NCBI RefSeq assembly: GCF_001997345.1
Contig: NZ_CP019606.1
Location: forward strand, 1,612,001-1,676,000
From: Tessaracoccus aquimaris
GTDB taxonomy: Bacteria > Actinomycetota > Actinomycetes > Propionibacteriales > Propionibacteriaceae
Reading direction: 5' to 3'
Length of the DNA stretch: 64,000 bases
The position numbers and the translations under genes are program-made. Below, piece by piece: positions 26,409 to 35,559 of this stretch. Every line of letters begins with the position of its first letter. Within the stretch, counting starts at the first letter, position 1. The notes beneath the pieces are model-generated. The model saw only the letters and a list, made by a program, of their open reading frames with translations. It was not told the origin of the DNA and made no database searches.

Positions 26409-29090
26409 TCAGTGTGCGGCGGACTCCCAGTTCGGGCCGACCCCCACCGAGACGCTGAGCGGCACCGCCAGATCGAAGGCGCCCTCCATCTCCCGATCCA
26501 CCAGGACGGCGAGCGCCTCACGCTCCCCCGGCGCCACCTCGAGCACCAGTTCGTCGTGGACCTGCAGCAGCACGCGGCTCTTCAGCCCCTCCCGCTCCAG
26601 CGCGTCGCCGACGTTGATCATCGCGACCTTGATGACGTCGGCCGCCGAGCCCTGGATGGGCGAGTTCAGCGCCGCCCGCTCCGCCATCTCGCGGCGCTGC
26701 CGGTTGGTGGTGGTCAGGTCGGGAAGGTAGCGGCGCCTGCCGAGCATGGTCTCGGTGTAGCCGACCTTCCGCGCCTGGTCGACGATGCCCGCCAGGTAGT
26801 CGTGCACGCCGCCGACGCGGGAGAAGTAGTCCTCCATCAGCCCCTTGGCCTCGCCGACGGAGATCTTCAGTTGGTTGGACAGCCCGTAGGCGGACAGGCC
26901 GTATGCCAGGCCGTAGTTCATGGCCTTGATCCGGGCGCGCATCTCCGAGGTGACGTCGTCTGGTTCGACGCGGAACACCAGAGACGCCATCTCGCCGTGG
27001 AAGTCGCGGCCCGAGGCGAACGCGTCGATCAGACCCTCATCGCCGCTCGCATGCGCCATGATGCGCATCTCGATCTGCGAGTAGTCGGCCGACATCAGCG
27101 ACTCGTAGCCCTCCCCCGGCACGAAGGCCGAGCGGATCTGCCTGCCGACCGAGGTCCGGATCGGGATGTTCTGCAGGTTGGGGTCGGTCGACGACAGCCG
27201 GCCGGTCGCCGCGATCGTCTGGACGTAGGTGGTGTGGACGCGCCCGTCCGGCGCCACGGCCGCGAGCAGGCCGTCGACGGTCTGCCGCAGCCGGATCGCG
27301 TCGCGGTGCGCAAGCAAGTGCTCCAGGAACGGGTGGGCCGTCTTCGCGAACAGCGACTCCAGCGCCTCCGCGTCGGTGGTGTAGCCCGACTTGGTCTTGC
27401 GGGTCTTCGGCATCTCCAACTCGTCGAAGAGCACCGCCTGAAGCTGCTTGGGTGAGCCGAGGTTGACCACGTGCCCCAGGACGTCGTACGCGGCCTGCTG
27501 GGCCGCGGCGACGGCGGTGTCGAAGTCGTCGCGGAGCCGCTCGAGACGCTCCACGTCGACGGCGACCCCGACCCGCTCCATGACCGCCAGTTGGCGCTGC
27601 AGCGGCACCTCGACCGACTCCATCAGCCGAGCGGCACCGCGTTCCTCGAGCTGACCGGTCAGCGCCTCCGCGAGGTCGAAGACCGCACGGGCCCGAAGCA
27701 GGGCGGCGTCGGCCGCCTCGTCCGCCTCGTCCTCGTCGAAGGAGAACGCCGCCTGCGCGTCGTCGTCGTGCTGCTGCGCCGCGGCGCTCAGGTCGCGGTG
27801 GAGATAACGAACGGCCAGATCCCCGAGGTCGTAGGTCCGCTGATCGGGGCGCAGCAGGTAGGCGGCGAGCAGCGTGTCCAGTTCGACGCCCTGCAGGTCC
27901 CAGCCGCGGGCCCAGCAGCCGAGCATCGGCCCCTTCGCCTCGTGGACCAGCTTCCTGCGCTCCGGGTCGGACAGCCAGGCCGCGAGGGCGGCGTCGTCTG
28001 CGGGGGTCAGGTCGGCGGTGTCGACGAAGGCGCCGTCGCCGTCACCGGCCGCGAAGGCGATCCCGGTGATGTCACCGGTGCCGCTTCCCCAGGTCCCGAC
28101 GAACTCGACGGCGGTGGTGTCCTGGGCGTGCGTGGAGAGCCAGGGGGCGAGGTCGTCGCCGGTCAGCCGGGCGCCCGCCACCTCGAAGCTCTCGGTCGCC
28201 ACCGGCTCCGCGGGGGCGAGTTCGAGCAGCCGCTCGCGCAGCACGCGGAACTCGAGCGCGTCGAACAGCGTGTGCACCTTCTCGCGGTCCCACTCGTGGC
28301 GCGCGGTCTCCGGCACCGCCAGGTCGACGTCGAGGTCGCGCACCAGCGCGTTGAGCTTGCGGTTGCGCACCACGTCGTCGAGGTGGGCGCGGAACGACTC
28401 GCCCGCCTTGCCTGGCGCCTGCTCGGAGCGGGCGACCAGGTTCTCGAGGCCGTCGAACTGCGTCAGCCACTTGGCAGCCGTCTTCGGGCCGACGCCGGGA
28501 ACCCCGGGCAGGTTGTCGCTCGTCTCGCCGACGAGGGCCGCCAGTTCGGGGTACACCGCCGGCGGCACGAGGTACTTCTCCTCGACGGCCTCCGGGGTCA
28601 TCCGTGCGAGGTCGGAGACGCCCTTGCGCGGATACAGCACCGTGACGCGCTCGTTGACCAACTGCATGGCGTCGCGGTCGCCCGAGACGATGAACACGTC
28701 GAAGCCGTCGGCGGCGGCCTGCGTCGACAGCGTCGCGATGATGTCGTCCGCCTCGTATCCCGGCTTCTCGACGTATGCGACGTTGAGGGCGTCGAGCACC
28801 TCCTTGATGAGCTGCACCTGGCCCTTGAACTCGTCAGGCGACTTCGCCCGGTTCGCCTTGTACTCGGGGTACTCCTCCGTGCGGAACGACTCGCGCGCCA
28901 CGTCGAAGGCGACCGCCAGGTGCGTCGGCTGCTCGTCGCGCAGCACGTTGATCAGCATCGACGTGAACCCGAACACCGCATTGGTGTGCTGTCCGGTACT
29001 CGTGGCGAAGTTCTCGACGGGGAGCGCGAAGAACGCGCGGTAGGCCACCGAGTGGCCGTCGATCAGCAGCAGCTTTCCAGGGGTGTTCAC
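26409..29090 (-). CDS. polA: DNA polymerase I
   Basis: 893 residues. The N-terminal 5'-3' exonuclease domain (LLIDGHSVAYRAFFALP to the helix-hairpin-helix LPGVPGVGPKTAAKWL) is complete. The middle 3'-5' exonuclease-like domain lacks recognisable exonuclease carboxylates, as usual in actinomycetes. The polymerase domain has motif A (SADYSQIEMRIMAH), motif B (RIKAMNYGLAYGLS) and motif C (VHDELVLEV). It processes Okazaki fragments and fills repair gaps, including those left by UvrABC. GTG 29090 is chosen because TAGGCT ends seven bases upstream and homology starts there. Confidence 0.96.
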   Translation of the reverse strand: MNTPGKLLLIDGHSVAYRAFFALPVENFATSTGQHTNAVFGFTSMLINVLRDEQPTHLAVAFDVARESFRTEEYPEYKANRAKSPDEFKGQVQLIKEVLDALNVAYVEKPGYEADDIIATLSTQAAADGFDVFIVSGDRDAMQLVNERVTVLYPRKGVSDLARMTPEAVEEKYLVPPAVYPELAALVGETSDNLPGVPGVGPKTAAKWLTQFDGLENLVARSEQAPGKAGESFRAHLDDVVRNRKLNALVRDLDVDLAVPETARHEWDREKVHTLFDALEFRVLRERLLELAPAEPVATESFEVAGARLTGDDLAPWLSTHAQDTTAVEFVGTWGSGTGDITGIAFAAGDGDGAFVDTADLTPADDAALAAWLSDPERRKLVHEAKGPMLGCWARGWDLQGVELDTLLAAYLLRPDQRTYDLGDLAVRYLHRDLSAAAQQHDDDAQAAFSFDEDEADEAADAALLRARAVFDLAEALTGQLEERGAARLMESVEVPLQRQLAVMERVGVAVDVERLERLRDDFDTAVAAAQQAAYDVLGHVVNLGSPKQLQAVLFDELEMPKTRKTKSGYTTDAEALESLFAKTAHPFLEHLLAHRDAIRLRQTVDGLLAAVAPDGRVHTTYVQTIAATGRLSSTDPNLQNIPIRTSVGRQIRSAFVPGEGYESLMSADYSQIEMRIMAHASGDEGLIDAFASGRDFHGEMASLVFRVEPDDVTSEMRARIKAMNYGLAYGLSAYGLSNQLKISVGEAKGLMEDYFSRVGGVHDYLAGIVDQARKVGYTETMLGRRRYLPDLTTTNRQRREMAERAALNSPIQGSAADVIKVAMINVGDALEREGLKSRVLLQVHDELVLEVAPGEREALAVLVDREMEGAFDLAVPLSVSVGVGPNWESAAH

Positions 29091-29097
29091 CCGGCCG

Positions 29098-29119
29098 AGC
29101 CTACCGAATGTGGCAGAGT
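29098..29119. promoter_or_regulatory. Closely spaced divergent leaderless promoters of polA and thioesterase
   Basis: The polA -10 is TAGGCT on the minus strand (29098-29103), seven bases before its GTG. On the plus strand CAGAGT (29114-29119) lies eight bases before the thioesterase ATG. The two -10 boxes are only 10 bp apart, so the polymerases would exclude each other. The plus-strand box is weak. Confidence 0.4.
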
Positions 29120-29127
29120 TGCCGGTC

Positions 29128-29550
29128 ATGAACCAAGTGCCGCAGTGGGCCGAGTCGATCATCTCCCCGCTCGACCAGAAGTTGGGCCTCGAGATCACCG
29201 AGATGTCCCCGCAACGCGTGGTCGCTTCGATGCCGGTGGCAGGCAACGAGCAGCCGCTCGGGCTGCTGCACGGCGGCGCCTCGGCAGCGATGGTCGAGAC
29301 TCTCGGGTCCTTCGCTGCGATGGCCTACGGCTGGCCCGACCGGGCGGGCGTCGGGGTCGACCTCAACGTCACACACCTGCGCTCCGCGCGGTCCGGCAGG
29401 GTCACGGGCACCGCCACCGCGGTCCACCTGGGCCGCACTGTGGTGACCTACCAGGTCGACATCGTCGACGACGAGGGACGGCAGACGGCGACCGGCCGCC
29501 TCACCTGCCAGATGGTCCCGCTGCCGCCCGCTTCCCGCCCCACCCCGTAA
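29128..29550 (+). CDS. Hotdog-fold thioesterase (PaaI/ComA2-like)
   Basis: 140 residues. The hotdog signature GLLHGGASAAMVETLGS has the typical His-Gly-Gly, and the acidic catalytic residue is probably Glu in MVETLGS. The family hydrolyses acyl-CoA thioesters such as phenylacetyl-CoA or 1,4-dihydroxy-2-naphthoyl-CoA; the menaquinone-type activity is possible but unproved. It is transcribed divergently from polA. No Shine-Dalgarno sequence is evident and transcription may be leaderless. Confidence 0.85.
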   Translation: MNQVPQWAESIISPLDQKLGLEITEMSPQRVVASMPVAGNEQPLGLLHGGASAAMVETLGSFAAMAYGWPDRAGVGVDLNVTHLRSARSGRVTGTATAVHLGRTVVTYQVDIVDDEGRQTATGRLTCQMVPLPPASRPTP

Positions 29551-29557
29551 CGGCAAC

Positions 29558-29588
29558 GAGCGCCGCACCCCGAGGGGTGGCGGCGCTC
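29558..29588. terminator. Bidirectional terminator between thioesterase gene and pdtaR
   Basis: GAGCGCCGCACCCC pairs with GGGGTGGCGGCGCTC (one bulged base) around a GA loop between two convergent genes. Confidence 0.7.
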
Positions 29589-29606
29589 GGCGGTCAGCGT
29601 CTGGGG

Positions 29607-30200
29607 CTACTTCTTCTTGTGGCTGATGACGCCCTCGGCGACGTCGCGCATCGACTTGCGCATGTCCATGGCCGTCTTCTGTATCCAGCGGAAGGCCTCG
29701 GGCTCGGTCAGGCCGAGGTCCTGCTGCAGGATGCCCTTCGCCTGATCGATGATCTTGCGCGACTCGAAGCGGTCCTCCAGGCTTGCGAGTTCCTCCTCGA
29801 TCGCGGTGATCTCCTGGAAGCGCCCCATCGCAATCTCGATGGCGGGCACCACGTCGGAGGCCCCGAACGGCTTGACGACATAGGCCATGGCCCCGGCGTC
29901 GCGGGCACGCTCCACCAGGTCGCGCTGGCTGAACGCGGTCAGCATGACGATCGGGGCGATCCGCTCCTCCGCGATGATCTCGGCGGCGCTGATGCCGTCC
30001 ATCTTCGGCATCTTGACGTCCATGATGACGAGGTCGGGGTCGAGCTCGCGGGCGAGCTTCACCGCCTCTTCACCATCGGCGGCCTCGCCGACGACGTTGT
30101 ACCCTTCTTCGGTCAGCAGTTCGACGAGGTCGAGGCGGATAAGGGCCTCGTCCTCGGCAACGATCACAGTTGGTTTCTTGTTCATAATATTCGTGGGCAC
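29607..30200 (-). CDS. pdtaR: ANTAR-domain response regulator PdtaR
   Basis: 197 residues. The receiver domain has the acidic pocket AEDEALIRLDL, phosphoacceptor Asp61 (VIMDVKMPKMDG), LTAFSQRDLVERARDAGAMAY and Lys110 (VVKPF). The C-terminal ANTAR RNA-binding domain is residues ~135-190 (IIDQAKGILQQDLGLTEPEAFRWIQKTAMD). It closely resembles mycobacterial PdtaR, which with the kinase PdtaS controls genes by binding dual-hexaloop antiterminator RNA. The kinase is not in the window. GTG 30200 has GAGGG upstream; ATG 30185 is an alternative without a ribosome binding site. Confidence 0.9.
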   Translation of the reverse strand: MPTNIMNKKPTVIVAEDEALIRLDLVELLTEEGYNVVGEAADGEEAVKLARELDPDLVIMDVKMPKMDGISAAEIIAEERIAPIVMLTAFSQRDLVERARDAGAMAYVVKPFGASDVVPAIEIAMGRFQEITAIEEELASLEDRFESRKIIDQAKGILQQDLGLTEPEAFRWIQKTAMDMRKSMRDVAEGVISHKKK

Positions 30201-30302
30201 TTTTCCCTCGCCCTGGGAGGCGAGCTTCGCTGGTCAACCTGGGGGAATATTACCCGTCTTGGGCGCGATTTGCCCACTGAGCGGCACAGATGAGAATCTG
30301 GC

Positions 30303-30308
30303 TACAAT
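30303..30308 (+). promoter_or_regulatory. -10 box of tRNA-Leu
   Basis: TACAAT lies 12 bases before the tRNA 5' end, a good -10 match. No clear -35 was found. Confidence 0.5.
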
Positions 30309-30320
30309 GTTGCACGCCCT

Positions 30321-30403
30321 GCCCGGGTGGCGGAATGGTATACGCGGACGGCTCAAACCCGTCTGGCCGAAAGGCCATAGGGGTTCGACTCCCCTTCCGG
30401 GCA
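30321..30403 (+). tRNA. tRNA-Leu (anticodon CAA)
   Basis: 83 bases without an encoded CCA. Acceptor stem GCCCGGG pairs with TCCGGGC (one G-T), discriminator A. D-arm GGCGGAATGGTATACGC; anticodon stem GACGG/CCGTC with loop CTCAAAC giving CAA; long variable arm (TGGCCGAAAGGCCA) as in class II tRNAs; T-arm GGGGTTCGACTCCCC. The anticodon reads UUG, a rare leucine codon in this GC-rich genome. Confidence 0.95.
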
Positions 30404-30407
30404 CGCA

Positions 30408-30441
30408 GAAGGCCGGGAACCCGATCGGGTTCCCGGCCTTC
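30408..30441. terminator. Bidirectional terminator between tRNA-Leu and pyk
   Basis: A perfect 15-bp stem (GAAGGCCGGGAACCC and its complement) with loop GATC lies between the tRNA end and the convergent pyk stop at 30452. Confidence 0.85.
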
Positions 30442-30451
30442 ACACATCAGC

Positions 30452-31879
30452 TCACTGCTCTTCGAGCTGATCCTTGATCTTGTGCACGCGCAGGTTGTTC
30501 GTCTTGCCAGGCACGCCCATCGGGGAGCCGGACACGATGACGATGCGCTCGCCGACCTCGATCATCCCGCGGTCACGCAGGTGGTGGTCGACGGCCTCGA
30601 CCATCTCCTCCTGCTCCGTGAACTCGGGCGTGATCTGGGTGTCGACGCCCCACGTCAGGGTGAGCTGCTGGCGGGTCGACTTCTCCGGGGAGAACACGAG
30701 CATCGGGATCGGGGAACGCAGGCGCGCCAGGCGGCGGCCCGTGTCGCCCGACTTGGTGAACGCCACCAGGTAGCGGGCGCCGATGCGCTCAGCGACCTCG
30801 GCGGCGGCCTTCGCCAGGATGCCGCCCGTGGTGTGGGGGTCCCAGTCGATGGTGTGGATCTCGGCGTGGCCCTCGCGCTCGGTCTTCTCGACGATTCGGG
30901 CCATGGTGGAGACGGTCTCGACCGGGTAGTCGCCGACGGAGGTCTCGCCGGAGAGCATCACCGCGTCGGCGCCGTCGAGCACCGCGTTGGCGACGTCGGA
31001 GGCCTCGGCGCGGGTCGGGCGCGGGTTCGAGATCATCGACTCGAGCATCTGGGTTGCGACGATGACCGGCTTGGCCCACTTGCGGGCGGCGCGGACGATG
31101 CGCTTCTGGACGAGCGGCACCTCCTCGAGAGGAAGCTCGACGCCCAGGTCACCGCGGGCGACCATGAACGCGTCGAATGCGTCGATGATCTCCTGCAGGT
31201 TGGCGATGGCCTGCGGCTTCTCCAGCTTCGCGATGACGGGAAGGCGGCGGCCCTCCTCGTCCATGATCTCGTGGACGCGCTTGATGTCGTCGGCGGAACG
31301 CACGAAGGACAGGGCGATCATGTCGACGTCCTGGCCGAGCGCCCAACGAAGGTCGTTCTCGTCCTTCTGGGAGAGGGCGGGGACGGACACGGCGACGCCG
31401 GGCAGGTTGATGCCCTTGTTGTTCGAGATGGGGCCGGCGACGGTGACCTCACAGACCACGTCGGTGTCGGTGACCTCGATGGCCCGCATGCCGACCTTGC
31501 CGTCGTCGATCAGGATCTGGTCGCCGACCTTGACGTCTCCGGGGAGACCCTTGTAGGTCGTCGAGCAGCGCTCCTGGTCACCGAGGATGTCGTCGGTGGT
31601 GATGGTGAAACGGGCGCCGGGCTCCAGGATGATCTTCGCGTCATCGGCGAAACGGCCGAGGCGGATCTTAGGGCCCTGCAGGTCGGCGAACACGCCGACG
31701 GTCTTGCCCGTGATCTCGGAGGCGGCACGCACGTTCTTCACGCGGTTGCCGTGCTCGTTGTAGTCGCCGTGACTCATGTTGAGACGCGCGACATTCATGC
31801 CGGCGTTCACGAGTTCGACGAGGCGGTCAACAGTCTCGGCAGAAGGGCCGAGGGTACAAACGATCTTTGCTCTACGCAC
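30452..31879 (-). CDS. pyk: Pyruvate kinase
   Basis: 475 residues. It converts phosphoenolpyruvate and ADP to pyruvate and ATP, the last step of glycolysis. Motifs: [34 protein letters not shown], the catalytic-lysine region [27 protein letters not shown] and [26 protein letters not shown]. The C-terminal regulatory domain is present. GTG 31879 starts at the family position, and TAGGGT ends seven bases upstream. It is transcribed alone, ending at a strong hairpin. Confidence 0.96.
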   Translation of the reverse strand: MRRAKIVCTLGPSAETVDRLVELVNAGMNVARLNMSHGDYNEHGNRVKNVRAASEITGKTVGVFADLQGPKIRLGRFADDAKIILEPGARFTITTDDILGDQERCSTTYKGLPGDVKVGDQILIDDGKVGMRAIEVTDTDVVCEVTVAGPISNNKGINLPGVAVSVPALSQKDENDLRWALGQDVDMIALSFVRSADDIKRVHEIMDEEGRRLPVIAKLEKPQAIANLQEIIDAFDAFMVARGDLGVELPLEEVPLVQKRIVRAARKWAKPVIVATQMLESMISNPRPTRAEASDVANAVLDGADAVMLSGETSVGDYPVETVSTMARIVEKTEREGHAEIHTIDWDPHTTGGILAKAAAEVAERIGARYLVAFTKSGDTGRRLARLRSPIPMLVFSPEKSTRQQLTLTWGVDTQITPEFTEQEEMVEAVDHHLRDRGMIEVGERIVIVSGSPMGVPGKTNNLRVHKIKDQLEEQ

Positions 31880-31886
31880 GGTGCAT

Positions 31887-31892
31887 ACCCTA
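31887..31892 (-). promoter_or_regulatory. Leaderless -10 box of pyk
   Basis: TAGGGT on the minus strand, seven bases before the pyk GTG at 31879. Confidence 0.5.
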
Positions 31893-31943
31893 CCCGACCT
31901 GCCCGATTCGACCCACAGCGGGCGAACCAGTGGGCAGAACCGA

Positions 31944-32857
31944 TCAGCCTTCGCGCACGGATTCCAACGCGCGGGCCAGGTCGGCCGGGTAGGGCGACTC
32001 GAACGAGACGTACTCCCCCGCGTCGGGTGCACGAACCCGAGCCCGACGGCGTGCAGCCACTGCCGCTCGAGCCCCAGGCGCGCCGAGAGTGTCGGATCGG
32101 CCCCGTACAGCGGGTCGCCGACGCACGGATGGCCGATGGCGGCCATGTGCACGCGGATCTGGTGCGTGCGGCCCGTCTCGAGGTGCACCTCGAGCAGCGT
32201 CGCGGCGCGGTGCGCCTCGAGCGTCTGATAGTGGGTCACCGACGCGCGGCCGCCGTCGATGATGGCCATCTTCCAGTCGGCGCCGGGATGCCGCGCGATC
32301 GGCGCGTCGATGGTGCCGACGAACGGGTCCGGATGCCCCTGCACCAGCGCGTGGTAGGTCTTGTCGACGACCCGGTCCCTGAAGGCCTGCTTCAGCACCG
32401 AGTAGGCGACCTCCGACTTGGCGACCACCATCAGGCCGCTCGTTCCCACGTCGAGGCGGCTGACGATGCCCTGCCGCTCCGCCGCGCCGGAGGTGCTCAC
32501 CGCGATGCCTGCTGCTGCGAGGTGTTCGGTGATCGACGGGCCCTCCCAGCCGAGGCTTGGATGCGCCGCGACGCCGACGGGCTTGTCGACCACGACCAGG
32601 TCGGCGTCCTCGTAGACGATGCTGACGCCGTCGGCGAGCTTGGGCGGTGCGACCGGAGCGGGCGGGGCCTCGACGATCTCGAGCAGTTCTCCGGCGGCGA
32701 CGCGCTGGGACGCCTTGGCGACGGGGACCCCACCGAGCAGGATCGCCCCGGCCTCGATGAAGTCCTCCACCTTGGACCGGCTGTAGCCGGAGACCCGTGC
32801 GGCGGCGGCGTCCACGCGGTCGCCCGCGAGCGCGTCGGGGATGATGAACAGGCTCAC
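31944..32857 (-). CDS. RluA/RluD-family 23S rRNA pseudouridine synthase, frameshifted as sequenced
   Basis: An S4 domain ([21 protein letters not shown]) is followed by the catalytic domain with [16 protein letters not shown], whose Asp is the nucleophile, and [17 protein letters not shown]. The frame breaks at GGG 32025-32027 (minus-strand CCC); adding one C joins [18 protein letters not shown] to [16 protein letters not shown] and the stop at 31944. The joined protein is 304 residues, a normal size. The GTG start overlaps the lspA stop by four bases, and this lspA-rluD pairing is conserved in many bacteria. The most likely target is 23S rRNA helix 69, by analogy with RluD. Confidence 0.88.
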
Positions 32858-33392
32858 GCTTTGGCCTTCTCGGCCTCGGCCTCCCGCTTGGCGGCACGGT
32901 CGGAGCGGAAACTCATGATGACGATGATGACCGCCGCGAACGTGATGCACATGTCTGCGACGTTGAAGATCGCGAAGTTGGGGAGTTGGAACATGTCGAT
33001 GACGTGTCCGTGCAGCGCGGCAGGAGGCTGGAAGATCCGGTCGACCAGGTTGCCAGCGATGCCCGCCATCAACAGCCCGAGCGCGATGCCGTGCCACAGC
33101 CGGGTGATGCGCGGCAGCGCGTAGCCGAGGCAGCCGATCAGCGCGACGATCGCGAAGATGGAGAACACGATGGTGACCCGGAGCCCATCCCGAAGGCGGC
33201 ACCGGGGTTACGGATCAGGTTGAGTTTGAGGAGCGGGCCGAGCAGTTCGACGGGCTCGCCAGGCGTCAGGAACGTGGCGCTCGCCCACTTGACGACCTGG
33301 TCGATGCCGATCCCCAACAAGGCGATGCCGCCGGCGATCAGGCCGACGCCCCGGTACCGGACGCTCAGCGTCGTTCCTCTCGCTGCTTGCAC
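32854..33392 (-). CDS. lspA: Lipoprotein signal peptidase (signal peptidase II), frameshifted as sequenced
   Basis: Four-helix membrane aspartyl protease that cleaves prolipoproteins after lipidation. Helix 1 is [34 protein letters not shown] follows. The frame then breaks near 33177-33181 and resumes as [15 protein letters not shown]; one added base repairs it. Catalytic aspartates are in AGNLVDRIF and FAIFNVADM. The joined length is 179 residues from GTG 33392, or 171 from a CTG at 33368 that overlaps the upstream TGA and has AGAGGA before it; the start is uncertain. A lysine/glutamate-rich tail ends the protein. Coupled to the rluD-type gene downstream. Confidence 0.85.
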
Positions 33393-33787
33393 GTCACGCA
33401 GAGGGTCGCGCGCGGGAACACCTGAAGGCGCCCCTTGCCGATCGGCTGACCGCACACCTCGCACAGGCCGTACTCGCCGTCGTCGAAGCGCGAGATCGCC
33501 AGGTGCAACTGCTCGGCCATCTCCTTGACGTTTGCGGCGAGCGAGACCTCCTGGTCGCGCTCGAAGTTGCTGGAACCCACGTCCGCGGGGTCGCGGCCGG
33601 CCCCGTCAGTACCGCCCTTGAGCAGGGATTCGAGCTCAGCCTCGGTCGTGGCGATCCTGCGCTCTACCCGCTCCAGTTCCTCCTGGAGTTCGGCGCGCTG
33701 TTCTTCCACTTCCTCAGCCGTCCACGGATCTTCTCCGTCGAGAACAGGGAGGACAACCGCGGGAGCGGCTTTCTTCGACGTCGGCAT
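33365..33787 (-). CDS. DksA/TraR C4-type zinc-finger protein
   Basis: 140 residues. An N-terminal coiled-coil (EEVEEQRAELQEELERVERRI) is followed by a four-cysteine zinc finger, CEVCGQPIGKGRLQVFP with ATLCVTCK. This matches the DksA/TraR fold, whose proteins bind the RNA polymerase secondary channel or act otherwise in transcription; actinobacterial members next to lspA have no established role. ATG 33787 is preferred over the upstream start at 33862 since a promoter-like TAACCT sits between them. Co-transcribed with lspA. Confidence 0.85.
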   Translation of the reverse strand: MPTSKKAAPAVVLPVLDGEDPWTAEEVEEQRAELQEELERVERRIATTEAELESLLKGGTDGAGRDPADVGSSNFERDQEVSLAANVKEMAEQLHLAISRFDDGEYGLCEVCGQPIGKGRLQVFPRATLCVTCKQREERR

Positions 33788-33871
33788 CTCAGCTCTTTCT
33801 AGTCTGGACTGTGGCGGGAAGGTTACACCACAATCGGCGCAAAACAAGGCCAAGGTGGTCACACAAGAAAC

Positions 33872-33899
33872 GGGGCCGGCGCCAGTAGGCGCCGACCCC
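33872..33899 (-). terminator. Terminator of the division-gene cluster after wag31
   Basis: GGGGCCGGCGCC pairs with GGCGCCGACCCC (one mismatch) around AGTA; on the minus strand it is followed by GTTTCTT. It lies 19 bases beyond the wag31 stop. Confidence 0.7.
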
Positions 33900-33917
33900 C
33901 TTGCTTATGCGGTGCGA

Positions 33918-34882
33918 CTAGGCCTGATCCCCGTTGGCGAGGGCGCCGAGGCGCGGCGTGTCGGAGCGACGCTCGGCCAGCTCGGGCACCTCTCCCGGCT
34001 CGGGACGATCGTCGCCGAGCAACGTCAGGAACCGCTGCAGCGAACCGGTGAGGTTCTCGCGGTAGGACGACTCGAAGCCCCGCAGCGCGTCGACCTTGCC
34101 GGTCAGCTCGCCCTGCTCGCGTTCGAGGTCGGAGAACAGCTCCTCGCGGCGCTGCGACGCCTGCGTGTCGACGGCGGCCGCGCGGGCCTCCGCCTGGCTC
34201 GTCATCTGCTCGGCGTTGACGCGGGCCTCGGACTCGACGCGCTCGGCCTTGGTGCGGGCGTCGGTCTTGATCTCGGTCGCACGCTGCTCGGCCTCGGCGA
34301 TCTTGCGCTCGGCCTCGGTCTGCGCCTCGTTGACGAGCGTGGTGGCCTGGTCGGTGGCCATCTGCAGCAGGCGGGTCACCGCGGGGCGGCCTCCTCGCTT
34401 GAGGTGACGACCAGCGTCTCGCTGCCGGTGCCTGCCGACGCGGTGACCCGCTCGGTGCGGGCGCGGTCGTACTCGGCGCGGACCTGCTCAAGCTGGCTAC
34501 GGAGGGTGTCGTTCTCGGCCGACAGGTCACGGATCCGGGCCTCGGACGCCTGCGCGGCGTGCGCGTCGGCGCCGCCCTGGCCGGAGGCCTGGCTCACGAC
34601 GCCGTTGAGGCGGTCGATCTCGGCGCGCAACGAGGCGATCTCGCGGTCCTTGTTCTCGACGGCGCCGCGGAGCTCGGTGTCATCGGAGACCGCCGGCTGC
34701 ACAGCGGTCGTCTGAACGGAGTCCAGTTCCCGACGCATCCGCTCGCGTTCCTTGTCGAACTCGTCGAACGTGAGTTCCACCTTGTCAATGAAGGTGTCGA
34801 CATCGCCGACCTGGTAGCCGGACTCACCGCGACGCGTCATGCGGAAGCGGATTTGACGGACCTCGTCAAGGGTCAAGCTCAT
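33918..34882 (-). CDS. wag31: Cell-pole/septum organiser Wag31 (DivIVA), frameshifted as sequenced
   Basis: The N-terminal DivIVA lipid-binding domain is clear: MSLTLDEVRQIRFRMTRRGE, then GYQVGDVDTFIDKVE. Long coiled-coils follow. As sequenced, the frame stops at TGA 34376-34378 and the coiled-coil resumes in another frame from TRLLQMATDQATTLVNEAQ to the stop at 33918. Adding one C to the minus-strand CCCC at 34383-34386 gives one 321-residue protein. Alternatively two proteins are made through a GTGA overlap at 34376-34379. Wag31 recruits polar growth machinery in actinomycetes. ATG 34882 has GGAG six bases upstream. Confidence 0.85.
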
Positions 34883-34996
34883 GTTTGCTCCAAAGCTCAT
34901 CGAAAAACACTGACCGGGTGGCCGATTTCAACAAACATTAGCCTAGCCGCGGTTGTAGGCGTCAAAAACTTCAGCAACCACTTGAGGGTTTTAGGC

Positions 34997-35479
34997 TCAG
35001 CTCTGATTAAAGAAGCCGCCCGAGACGATGCGTTCCTTGTCCTCCGGCCCCACGACCAGATTCTGGGGGCAGAGCAGGAACACCTTCGACGACACGCGCT
35101 CAATGTTGCCGCGCAGCCCGAAGATCAGCCCGGCGGCGAAGTCGACGAGGCGCTTATCCTCGCCGTCCTCCATGTCGGACAGGTTCATGATGACGGGGAT
35201 GCCGTCGCGGAAGTTCTCACCGATCACGCGGGCCTCGTTGTACGAGCGGGGGCGCACCGACACGATGCGGCTCAGATCGGCGACCTCCTTCTGCGCGACA
35301 GGGGTCAACTGCGTGGGGCGACGCGAGGGAAGCTGGGACACCTTGCTCACCTCCTGGCTCGGCTCATCCTCGACGTACACGTCGCTTGTGAGCTCGCCTT
35401 CGGCGTCGATCTGCTCATCTGTCTCGTAGCGCCCGTCCTCGACGAGCCCCAGCCATGCACCAAGCTTCCGAACGCCCAC
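34997..35479 (-). CDS. sepF: Cell-division protein SepF
   Basis: 160 residues. The N-terminal MGVRKLGAWLGLVED segment is the membrane-binding amphipathic helix. An acidic linker and the C-terminal beta-sandwich domain follow (SYNEARVIGENFRDGIPVIMNLSDM; DFAAGLIFGLRGNIERV; VFLLCPQN). SepF anchors FtsZ to the membrane and is essential in actinomycetes lacking FtsA and ZipA. The GTG is preceded by AAGGAGG. It lies directly after ftsZ with only an 80-base gap. Confidence 0.94.
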   Translation of the reverse strand: MGVRKLGAWLGLVEDGRYETDEQIDAEGELTSDVYVEDEPSQEVSKVSQLPSRRPTQLTPVAQKEVADLSRIVSVRPRSYNEARVIGENFRDGIPVIMNLSDMEDGEDKRLVDFAAGLIFGLRGNIERVSSKVFLLCPQNLVVGPEDKERIVSGGFFNQS

Positions 35480-35559
35480 GATGCCTCCTTGATCGGTATC
35501 ACTGGAAGGCTATCGCGCTGTGCGCCGCGACCTGCGCGCGACGCACCGACGCGCCGAGA

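Noticed and set aside
30452..33202. A single 916-codon frame fusing the rluD-type gene and pyk
   Set aside because: It arises because the frameshifted rluD-type frame happens to run on without a stop into the pyk frame. pyk has its own leaderless start at 31879, and the rluD-type C-terminus is found in the other frame.
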